Translations under genes and position numbers: made by a program
Part shown: positions 1 through 5,984 of the stretch, one piece after another
Layout of the letters: every line of letters starts with the position of its first letter
How positions within the stretch are numbered: position 1 is the stretch's first letter
Origin: an uncultured Phenylobacterium sp.
GTDB taxonomy: Bacteria; Pseudomonadota; Alphaproteobacteria; Caulobacterales; Caulobacteraceae
Assembly (NCBI GenBank): GCA_945952175.1
Contig: CAMFHW010000272.1
Span: 1 to 6,030, forward strand
DNA: 6,030 bases
Reading direction: 5' to 3'
Notes under the pieces: generated by a model
What the model saw: only the letters and a program-made list of their open reading frames with translations
What the model was told of the DNA's origin: nothing
The model's database searches: none

Positions 1-1
1 G

Positions 2-55
2 ATCTGGGCTGTCGACCGGGTGACCCTCGTGACCGGAGGCCCGCATGGCCGCTGA
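2..55 (+). CDS. Possible 3' end of an upstream gene (partial)
   Basis: The frame starting at base 2 is open from the window edge to a TGA at 53-55. It reads IWAVDRVTLVTGGPHGR, and 14 of its 17 sense codons end in G or C, the best of the three forward frames. If real, it would overlap the start of the next gene by 11 bases, as expected for the preceding gene of the same operon. A GlcNAc-6-phosphate deacetylase or a SIS-domain deaminase would be a likely neighbour in a nag cluster, but 17 residues are too few to recognise a family. An alternative is that the upstream gene ends at the TGA at 21-23 in another frame. Confidence 0.25.
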   Translation: MWAVDRVTLVTGGPHGR

Positions 56-2549
56 TCTCGTCCTGGTCTCGCCGTTGGACGGCTGGGCCGCGCCGCTGTC
101 GGAGACGCCGGACCCGGTGTTCGCGGAGGCGATGCTGGGTGACGGCCTGGCCATCGACCCGACCGGCGGCCTGCTCTGCGCGCCCTGCGACGGGACGGTG
201 GTCTCGGTCCATGCCGCGCGCCACGCCGTGACCGTGCGCACCGCCGAAGGCGTCGAGATCCTGATGCATATCGGCCTGGAGACCGTGGCCCTGGGTGGCG
301 AGGGGTTCGAGGCCAAGGTGGCCGACGGCCAGGCGGTGAAGGCGGGCGACCCGCTGATCGCCTTCGACCTCGACCTGGTTGCGCGGCGCGCCAAGAGCCT
401 GATCTCCCCGCTGGTGATCACTTCCGGCCCGCCGATCCGTCTGCGGATCGAAGGCCGCGCCGTGCGCCGGGGCGAGCGGCTGCTGGAGCTGGTGGGCGGC
501 GCCCCGGAGCCCGAGACCGTCTCTGGGGCCGAGGGGCCGCTCGCCCGCCGCGAGATCCGTATCCCCCTGGCCCACGGCCTCCACGCCCGTCCCGCCGCGC
601 GGGTGGCGGATCTCGCCAAGACCTTCGCCGCCCTGGTCTCGGTCACCGCCGCCGCCCGTTCCGCCAATGCTCGCAGCCCCGTGGCCCTGATGGCGCTCGG
701 CCTGCGCCTGGGCGACCATGCCGTGCTGGAGGCGCGCGGCGCCGACGCCGAGGCCGCCATCGCCGCCGTCGCCGACCTGATCGAGGGCGGCATGGGCGAG
801 GCCGCGCCTTTTCCGGCCGCCAAGCTCGCGCTCGTGGCGCCGTCCGCGCCGGACCTGCCGCCAGGCCAGCTTCGCGGCGTCTGCGCCAGTCCGGGCCTGG
901 CGGTCGGCAAGGCCGCGCGCATGGTTCGTGCGGAGATCGCGGTGGCCGAATCCGGCCGAGGCGTATTGGCGGAGCGCGCCGCCTTGGAGGCGGCCCTTGC
1001 CGCCGTCCGCGCCGCCATCGACGCCGAGACGGCCCGCGAGGGCGCGCCGGCCCGCCAGGCGATCCTGGCCGCCCACCGCGCCTTCGTCGACGACCCCGAG
1101 CTCGCCGCCCAGGCCGCGCGGTTGATCGGGGAGGGCAAGAGCGCCGCCTTCGCGTGGCGCGCGGCGGTCGGCGCCTATGTCGAGGCCCTGCGCGGCCTGG
1201 GCGATCGGCGCATGGCCGAGCGGGTCGACGACCTGAAGGACCTGGAGCGCCGCGTCCTGCTGGCCCTGAACGGCGAGGCCGAGGCGCCCGCCGTCCTGCC
1301 CGCCGGCGCCATCCTGCTGGCCGACGACCTGCTGCCGTCCCAGCTCATGAGCCTGGAACCCGGCCGGATCGCCGGCCTCTGCACCGCCGGCGGCGGCCCG
1401 ACCAGCCACGTGGCGATCCTGGCCCAGGCCATGGGCGTGCCCGCCCTGGTCGCGACCGGCCCCGGAGTGCTGTCGATCGCCGACGGGACCAGCCTCATCC
1501 TCGACGCCGAAGCCGGTCTGTTGCAGGTCGCGCCCGACGCCGCCGCCCTGGAGGCCGCCCAGGGCCGCATCGCCGCGCGCACCGAACGCCGAGCCGCCGC
1601 CCGCGCCAGGGCCCGCGACGCCGCGCGTCTCGCCGATGGGACCGCCATCGCAGTCCTGGCCAATCTGGGTTCGGTGGATGAGGCGGTCGCCGCGGTTCCC
1701 GCCGGCGCGGAGGGCTCCGGCCTGCTGCGCACCGAGTTCCTGTTCCTCGACCGCGACGAGGCGCCCGACGAAGACGAGCAGGCCGGCAAGTACCAGACGA
1801 TCGCCGACGCCCTGGAGGGGCGGCCACTCACCGTGCGTCTGCTCGACGTCGGCGGCGACAAGACCGCCGCCTACCTGCCCATCGCCGCCGAGGAGAACCC
1901 GGCGCTCGGCGTGCGCGGGGTGCGCGTGGCGCTGCGCCGGCCACAGCTCCTGAAGACCCAGCTGCGCGCCATCCTGCGGGTCCAGCCGCCCGGCCAGTGC
2001 CGCATCATGGCCCCGATGATCTCGCGCCTGTCGGAGCTGCGCGCCGTCCGCGCCGCGCTGGACGAAGCCCGCCGCGAGTTGGGCGTCGCCGGCCGCCTGG
2101 ACCTCGGCGTGATGATCGAGACCCCCGCCGCGGCCATGATCGCCGACCAGCTCGCCGCCGAGTGCGATTTCCTCTCGATCGGCACCAACGACCTCACGCA
2201 ATACGCCCTCGCCATGGACCGGGGAAATCCGGAGCTGGCCGCCGAGCTCGACGCGCTCGACCCCGCCGTCCTGCGGCTCGTGCAGAAGACCGTCGAGGGC
2301 GGGCGCGCCCATGCGCTCTCCACCGGCGTCTGCGGCGGCGCGGCCGGCGATCTCGCCGCGATCCCGATCCTGATCGGCCTGGGCGTCGACAAACTTTCGA
2401 TGACCGCCTCGGCCATCCCCGAGGCCAAGGCCCTGATCCGCACCCTGTCCGGCGAGGCCTGCCGCCGGCTGGCCGCCCAGGCGCTCGCCGCGCCGTCGGC
2501 CGAGGCGGTGCGGGCGCTGGCCGACACCTTCCTGAACGGAGGCGCCTGA
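45..2549 (+). CDS. ptsP: Multiphosphoryl transfer protein EIIA-HPr-EI (PEP-protein phosphotransferase)
   Basis: This cytoplasmic protein takes phosphate from PEP and relays it to the membrane permease of a PTS. Three domains are visible in 834 residues. A Glc-type EIIA spans about 1-150; the phosphoacceptor is His75 in ILMHIGLET and the partner is His60. HPr spans about 167-252, with His180 in GLHARPAA and Ser211 at the position of HPr Ser46. Enzyme I spans about 275-830: His455 in GGGPTSHVAI, Arg562 in LLRTEF, Arg624 in the ENPALGVRGVR stretch, the IETPAAA and SIGTNDLTQY signatures, and Cys763 in GVCGGAAGD. All key residues are present. There is no GAF domain, so it is not the nitrogen-type EI that also bears the name ptsP. 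The Pseudomonas equivalent is called NagF. The ATG is preceded by GGAGG at 35-39, five bases upstream. The stop lies two bases before nagE, indicating one transcript. Confidence 0.95.
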   Translation: MAADLVLVSPLDGWAAPLSETPDPVFAEAMLGDGLAIDPTGGLLCAPCDGTVVSVHAARHAVTVRTAEGVEILMHIGLETVALGGEGFEAKVADGQAVKAGDPLIAFDLDLVARRAKSLISPLVITSGPPIRLRIEGRAVRRGERLLELVGGAPEPETVSGAEGPLARREIRIPLAHGLHARPAARVADLAKTFAALVSVTAAARSANARSPVALMALGLRLGDHAVLEARGADAEAAIAAVADLIEGGMGEAAPFPAAKLALVAPSAPDLPPGQLRGVCASPGLAVGKAARMVRAEIAVAESGRGVLAERAALEAALAAVRAAIDAETAREGAPARQAILAAHRAFVDDPELAAQAARLIGEGKSAAFAWRAAVGAYVEALRGLGDRRMAERVDDLKDLERRVLLALNGEAEAPAVLPAGAILLADDLLPSQLMSLEPGRIAGLCTAGGGPTSHVAILAQAMGVPALVATGPGVLSIADGTSLILDAEAGLLQVAPDAAALEAAQGRIAARTERRAAARARARDAARLADGTAIAVLANLGSVDEAVAAVPAGAEGSGLLRTEFLFLDRDEAPDEDEQAGKYQTIADALEGRPLTVRLLDVGGDKTAAYLPIAAEENPALGVRGVRVALRRPQLLKTQLRAILRVQPPGQCRIMAPMISRLSELRAVRAALDEARRELGVAGRLDLGVMIETPAAAMIADQLAAECDFLSIGTNDLTQYALAMDRGNPELAAELDALDPAVLRLVQKTVEGGRAHALSTGVCGGAAGDLAAIPILIGLGVDKLSMTASAIPEAKALIRTLSGEACRRLAAQALAAPSAEAVRALADTFLNGGA
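2538..2542 (+). promoter_or_regulatory. Ribosome binding site of nagE
   Basis: GGAGG lies inside the last codons of the preceding gene, nine bases before the ATG at 2552. It fixes the nagE start there and rules out the much longer open frame that begins at 1997 inside the ptsP gene. Confidence 0.8.
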
Positions 2550-2551
2550 CC

Positions 2552-4234
2552 ATGCGCTCCCCCCTCGAGGCCCTGCAGTCGCTCGGCCGGGCGCTGATGC
2601 TGCCGATCGCGGTCCTGCCGGTGGCGGGCCTGCTCCTGCGGCTGGGCCAGCCGGACCTGCTGAATCTGTCATTCGTGGCCGCCGCCGGCGACGCGATCTT
2701 CTCCAATCTCGGCCTGTTGTTCGCGGCCGGCGTCGCGGTGGGCCTGGCGCGCGACAACAACGGGGCGGCGGGATTGGCTGGCGTGGTCTGCTTCCTGATC
2801 GCCACCCACGGCGCCGAGACTCTGCTTCACGTCCCGGCCGACGCCCTGAAGGGGATGAGCGGCGCGGCGGGGGATCTCGCGACGGCGGCCTTCAAGACCA
2901 AGGCGGTGGCCAAGCTCGCCGTGCCGATCGGCATCGTGTCGGGGATCGTCGGCGGTCAGTTCTACAACCGCTTCTCCAACATCAAGCTGCCGGATTATCT
3001 CGCCTTCTTCGGCGGGCGGCGCTTCGTGCCCATCGTCTCAGGCCTGGCGGGCGTCGCCATGGCCGGCCTGGTCGGGGTCTCCTACGACGCCATCAACGGC
3101 GGGGTGGACGCGGCCAGCCGCGCGACCATCGCCGCAGGGCCGCTCGGCCTCTTCGTCTACGGCGTTCTGCACCGGGGGCTGTTCCTCACCGGCCTGCACC
3201 ACATCCTCAACAACATCGCCTGGTTCATCGTCGGCGATTTCCACGGCGCCACGGGCGACCTCAACCGCTTCTTCGCGGGCGACCCGACCGCCGGCCAGTT
3301 CATGGCGGGCTTCTTCCCGGTGATGATGTTCGGCCTGCCGGCCGCGTGCCTGGCCATGTACCACGCCGCGCCCAAGGACCGCCGTGCGGCGGTGGGCGGC
3401 ATGCTGACCTCCATGGCCCTGACCACCTTCCTGACCGGAGTGACAGAGCCGATCGAGTTCAGCTTCATGTTCCTGGCGCCGCTGCTCTACGGCCTGCACG
3501 CTGTCCTGACGGGCTTGAGTTTCATCGTCATGAGCCTGCTGGACGTGAAGCTCGGCTTCGGCTTCTCGGCCGGGCTGTTCGACTATGTGCTGAACTTCAG
3601 GAAGGCGACCCATCCGCTGCTGCTGATCCCGGTGGGGCTCGCCTATGCCGGCGTCTATTACGGGACCTTCCGCTGGGCCATCGCACGCTTCGACCCGAAG
3701 ACCCCCGGTCGCGAGGCCGAGCCGGTCTCGGCCGCGTTGATCCCCGTCACGGCGGGGAGCCGGGGCGAGGCGTTCGTCGCGGCCCTGGGCGGGGCGGCCA
3801 ATCTCACGGCGGTCGACGCTTGCACCACGCGCCTGCGCCTGGTGGTCGAGGACCCGGCGAAGCCGGACGAGGCGCGGCTGCGCGCCCTCGGCGCCAAGGG
3901 CTTCGTGCGCCCCTCGGCCAAGGCCCTGCAGGTGGTTCTGGGTCCTATCGCCGACCAGGTGGCGGGCGAGATCCGCGCGGCGATGGGGGAGGGTCCGGCC
4001 CCCGCCGCCGCCGCCGAAGCCTGGCTGGCGGCCCTGGGCGGGCGCGGCAATATCGCGACCTCGGGCGTCTGTTCGAGCCGGCTCTATCTGGAACTGGCTC
4101 GGCCCGAGGCGGTGGACGAGGCCGCGCTCATGCAGCTCGGCGCGCGTGGCCTGGTTCGCCCGAAGCCGGCCAGCCTGCATGTGGTGATCGGCCCCGACGC
4201 CGGGCGGCTGGCCGCCGAACTCGGCCTCGCCTGA
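2552..4234 (+). CDS. nagE: PTS GlcNAc-type permease, EIIC with two tandem EIIB domains
   Basis: This inner-membrane permease of 560 residues imports and phosphorylates a sugar, most likely N-acetylglucosamine. EIIC spans about 1-385 with many hydrophobic segments. Its landmarks are the N-terminal ALQSLGRALMLPIAVLPVAGLLLR, the GLHHI motif at 214-218 and TEPIEF at 298-303, all typical of the glucose/GlcNAc family. A first EIIB follows at about 404-475, with phosphocysteine Cys424 in DACTTRLRL. After an Ala/Pro linker comes a second EIIB at about 488-560, with Cys507 in GVCSSRLYLEL. E. coli NagE has EIIC-EIIB-EIIA; here EIIA is missing and is supplied by the neighbouring EIIA-HPr-EI protein. GlcNAc specificity is inferred from EIIC style and the nag-like gene pairing. 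Glucose or glucosamine is possible. Confidence 0.88.
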   Translation: MRSPLEALQSLGRALMLPIAVLPVAGLLLRLGQPDLLNLSFVAAAGDAIFSNLGLLFAAGVAVGLARDNNGAAGLAGVVCFLIATHGAETLLHVPADALKGMSGAAGDLATAAFKTKAVAKLAVPIGIVSGIVGGQFYNRFSNIKLPDYLAFFGGRRFVPIVSGLAGVAMAGLVGVSYDAINGGVDAASRATIAAGPLGLFVYGVLHRGLFLTGLHHILNNIAWFIVGDFHGATGDLNRFFAGDPTAGQFMAGFFPVMMFGLPAACLAMYHAAPKDRRAAVGGMLTSMALTTFLTGVTEPIEFSFMFLAPLLYGLHAVLTGLSFIVMSLLDVKLGFGFSAGLFDYVLNFRKATHPLLLIPVGLAYAGVYYGTFRWAIARFDPKTPGREAEPVSAALIPVTAGSRGEAFVAALGGAANLTAVDACTTRLRLVVEDPAKPDEARLRALGAKGFVRPSAKALQVVLGPIADQVAGEIRAAMGEGPAPAAAAEAWLAALGGRGNIATSGVCSSRLYLELARPEAVDEAALMQLGARGLVRPKPASLHVVIGPDAGRLAAELGLA

Positions 4235-4564
4235 TCAGCGGACCGGGATCGTGCCCGCCAGGTAGAAGCCGGGCGCCAGCCACACCCAGAACGACGGGTA
4301 GACCCCGTGCGCCAGGGCGAACAGGCTGTAGGGCCAGCTCAGCATCTTCCAGATGGCGGTCAGCAGGCCGTAGGCGGGGAAGAACACCGTCACCGAGATC
4401 AGCTGCAGCGGGCTCGCATGGCCCGAGAGCATCCGATAGATCACGATGGGCGTGGCGATCAGGTAGCTGGTGAACACCGGGAACGCCAGCAGCAGACCCA
4501 CCCCCAGATAGAGGTTGATCGCGCGGTAGAACAGGGAAAGGAATTTCGCCTTGCCGTTCCCCAT
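4235..4564 (-). CDS. Small multi-spanning membrane protein of unknown function
   Basis: I do not recognise a family for this 109-residue protein. It begins MGNGKAKFLSLFYRAINLYL, with a short basic N-terminus. Three hydrophobic stretches at about 17-44, 53-73 and 78-106 are rich in aromatic residues, so it probably spans the inner membrane three or four times. The frame is open further upstream to an ATG at 4702, but those 46 extra residues are Arg/Pro-rich and look like untranslated DNA. I therefore chose the ATG at 4564, preceded by the purine-rich GGGGGA. The stop codon directly abuts the nagE stop on the other strand. Coding is supported by the membrane-protein composition and the lack of a better frame here, not by homology. 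Confidence 0.7.
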   Translation of the reverse strand: MGNGKAKFLSLFYRAINLYLGVGLLLAFPVFTSYLIATPIVIYRMLSGHASPLQLISVTVFFPAYGLLTAIWKMLSWPYSLFALAHGVYPSFWVWLAPGFYLAGTIPVR

Positions 4565-4752
4565 GGGGTCCCCCGTCCGACACGCGGCTCGCCAGGTACA
4601 GGGTGGCGGCGAGGACGTGCGGAATCCCGAACGCGCATGAGACGGCCTGCCGCCAAAATGATCAATAGGATGATCGAAGTCGGGGAACCTCGCTCGCCTC
4701 AAACGGGTGCGATAGATCGACCCCCTGTCCCCAAGTTGAGTAGGATCGCGCC
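4565..4752. other. Divergent intergenic region between the membrane protein and VOC genes
   Basis: This gap of 188 bases must hold the start signals for both flanking genes. Its most AT-rich patch, about 4655-4675, contains two ATGATC copies (4658-4663 and 4670-4675), 12 bases apart. I see no convincing -35/-10 pair and no RNA gene. Confidence 0.5.
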
Positions 4753-5145
4753 GTGAAACAGAGCTTCGCCCTCACCGCCCTGGTCGTGCGGGACTATGAC
4801 GAGGCCATCGCCTTCTATCGCGACGTGGTCGGCTTCGAGCTGGTGGAGGACACCGATCTCGGCGGCGGCAAGCGCTGGGTCGTGGTGCGGCCGCGCGGCG
4901 GGACCGGAGGGGCGCTGCTGCTGGCCCAGGCCTCGGCGCCGGAGCAGGCGGCGCGGATCGGCGACCAGACAGGCGGGCGGGTGTTCCTGTTCCTCAACAC
5001 CGACGACTTCGCCCGCGATCATGCGGCCATGACCGCCAAGGGCGTGCGCTGGGTGCGCGAGCCGAAGGAGGAGCCCTACGGCACGGTGGCGGTGTTCGCC
5101 GACCTCTACGGCAATCTCTGGGACCTGATCGAGCCGAAGGAGTGA
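4753..5145 (+). CDS. VOC-family (glyoxalase/bleomycin-resistance fold) protein
   Basis: The protein has 130 residues, the usual length for a single VOC unit made of two beta-alpha-beta-beta-beta modules. The first module starts ALTALVVRDYDEAIAFYRDVVGF. The second contains GGRVFLFLNTDDF and ends with TVAVFADLYGNLWDLIEP, a typical VOC closing strand. Members of this fold act on small molecules, often with a metal, as glyoxalases, dioxygenases or antibiotic-binding proteins. The substrate here cannot be read from sequence. In close relatives as I remember them, histidines sit where this protein has Leu7 and Asn82, so metal binding may be altered. The start is GTG, with AGGA at 4742-4745 seven bases upstream. 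It stands alone, divergent from the gene on its left and convergent with the one on its right. Confidence 0.88.
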   Translation: MKQSFALTALVVRDYDEAIAFYRDVVGFELVEDTDLGGGKRWVVVRPRGGTGGALLLAQASAPEQAARIGDQTGGRVFLFLNTDDFARDHAAMTAKGVRWVREPKEEPYGTVAVFADLYGNLWDLIEPKE

Positions 5146-5151
5146 CTTCCA

Positions 5152-5167
5152 TCCCCGCGAGCGGGGA
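5152..5167. terminator. GC-rich hairpin between convergent genes, possible bidirectional terminator
   Basis: TCCCCG-CGAG-CGGGGA is a perfect 6-bp stem with a 4-base loop. It lies seven bases after the VOC stop and 14 bases from the DUF6356 stop, filling the 35-base gap between two convergent genes. Neither strand shows a T-tract after the stem, so it is not a textbook intrinsic terminator. It could also be a copy of a short intergenic palindrome. Confidence 0.45.
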
Positions 5168-5180
5168 AGGGAGAGGATTC

Positions 5181-5429
5181 TTAGAGGTCCGGCGCCCAGG
5201 CGGCGAAGTTCGGCAGCTCGTGCTCCATGCGGCCGCGGGCGGTCATCCGTGCGTGCAGGGTCTTGATGCAGTCGCTGGCGGTGCGCTCGAACAGGAAGGG
5301 CAGGACCGCGTGGACCATGCAGGCCACGCCCGCGACCAGCAGGGTCACGCCGTAGCTGCCCGCGTGGGTGAAGTGCTCGCCATAGGTCTCGCCGACGTCG
5401 TCGAGGTGCTTGGTGAGGCTGTTCGTCAT
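5181..5429 (-). CDS. DUF6356-type small membrane protein
   Basis: This 82-residue protein has one clear hydrophobic segment at about 24-47 (SYGVTLLVAGVACMVHAVLPFLF). It is flanked by a polar N-terminus (HLDDVGETYGEHFTHAG) and a basic, histidine-containing C-terminus with the stretch SDCIKTLHARMTARGRMEHEL. The order GETY-EH, hydrophobic VHAVLPFLFE and a following LHARM matches my memory of the DUF6356 family of alphaproteobacteria, whose function is unknown. The ATG at 5429 is preceded by GGGGGA eight bases upstream on the same strand, and the stop is TAA. It is divergent from the Lrp-family gene and shares an upstream region with it, so that regulator might control it. Confidence 0.8.
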   Translation of the reverse strand: MTNSLTKHLDDVGETYGEHFTHAGSYGVTLLVAGVACMVHAVLPFLFERTASDCIKTLHARMTARGRMEHELPNFAAWAPDL

Positions 5430-5486
5430 GGCGGTCCCCCAAAGGCCGATTGAGGGGGAAGTATGCGCCGCCGGCGGAGAATGGGA

Positions 5487-5516
5487 TTGTCGGATCTGCT
5501 TTCGATCTGGTAAATT
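5487..5516 (+). promoter_or_regulatory. Candidate sigma70-type promoter of the Lrp-family gene
   Basis: TTGTCG at 5487-5492 and TAAATT at 5511-5516 each match four of six consensus positions and are 18 bases apart. The predicted transcript start near 5523 would fall inside the inverted repeat. The match is modest and other placements are possible. Confidence 0.3.
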
Positions 5517-5536
5517 TTAGAATCTGGTTCTCAAAT
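5514..5536. promoter_or_regulatory. Candidate Lrp-family operator (9-5-9 inverted repeat)
   Basis: ATTTTAGAA and TTCTCAAAT pair at eight of nine positions around the spacer TCTGG. The AT-rich imperfect dyad lies 13 bases before the regulator's GTG start and overlaps the candidate -10 box. Lrp/AsnC regulators commonly bind such dyads and regulate their own and divergent genes, so autoregulation is a reasonable inference. Confidence 0.45.
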
Positions 5537-5549
5537 AGGCGCATATGAA

Positions 5550-5984
5550 GTGAACGAGATTCTGGATTCCATCGATCGGCGCATATTGCGCGAACTGCAG
5601 GCCGACTCGACGATCGCCATCGCCGACCTCGCCGAACGGGTGGGCCTGTCCCAGACGCCTTGCTGGAAGCGGGTGAAGCGGCTGGAGGCCGAGGGGATCA
5701 TCCAGAAGCGGGTGGCGCTGGTCGACCGCGAGCGGCTCGATCTCGGCCTGGTGGTGTTCGTCGCGGTGCGCGCCGCGCGGCATGACGAGGAATGGCTGAC
5801 CCAGTTCGCCCGGGGCGCCTCGGCCCTGCCGGAGGTGGTCGAATTCTATCGGATGAGCGGCGAGACCGACTATCTCCTGAAGGTCATCGTGCGCGACATC
5901 GCCGCCTATGACCGCTTCTACAAGCGGCTGATCGCGGCGGCTCCGCTGGGCGATGTCTCCTCCAGCTTCGCTATGGAACAGATC
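5550..5984 (+). CDS. Lrp/AsnC-family transcriptional regulator, 3' end missing
   Basis: The 145 genuine codons encode an N-terminal winged helix-turn-helix at about 4-52 (ILDSIDRRILRELQ, then IADLAERVGLSQTPCWKRVKRLEAEGII). The RAM effector-binding domain follows from about 65 (LGLVVFVAVR, VVEFYRMSGETDYLLKVIVRDIAAYDRFY, SSSFAMEQI). Such regulators form dimers or octamers and usually respond to amino acids. The start is GTG at 5550, chosen because the protein then opens exactly as family members do; no in-frame ATG exists upstream, and AGG at 5537-5539 is only a weak ribosome site. The family is normally about 150-160 residues, so roughly ten are lost. Sequence after 5984 is adapter, although the frame stays open through it and adds false residues including LIHISEPTR. 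The ligand is unknown. Confidence 0.92.

Larger units (their letters stand above)
5430..5549. other. Shared divergent control region of the DUF6356 and Lrp-family genes
   Basis: This gap of 120 bases is GC-rich near the DUF6356 gene and changes to AT-rich at about 5483-5536. The AT-rich part carries three ATCTG copies (5494, 5505 and 5522), two of them extended to ATCTGGT, and the inverted repeat listed separately. It is the most promoter-like stretch in the window. Confidence 0.55.

Noticed and set aside
1175..2527. Two - strand open frames of about 220 codons opposite ptsP
   Set aside because: They are Arg/Ser/Ala-rich shadow frames across conserved Enzyme I sequence and show no motifs of their own.
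1997..2551. Extended nagE start at an ATG inside ptsP
   Set aside because: The extra 185 residues are Arg/Pro-rich out-of-frame reading of the Enzyme I domain. The ATG at 2552 has a good GGAGG site and opens with the family's usual N-terminus.
3038..4180. 380-codon - strand open frame opposite nagE
   Set aside because: It lies wholly antisense to a well-supported gene. Its Gln/Arg/Gly/His-rich composition is typical of the reverse frame of GC-rich coding DNA, and it has no recognisable domain.
4565..4702. N-terminal extension of the small membrane protein to an ATG at 4702
   Set aside because: The 46 added residues are polar and Arg/Pro-rich, lack protein-like pattern and would consume most of the divergent promoter region.
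4699..5544. 281-codon - strand open frame across the VOC and DUF6356 region
   Set aside because: It overlaps two better-supported genes in other frames and has low-complexity Arg/His/Pro-rich sequence with no family signature.
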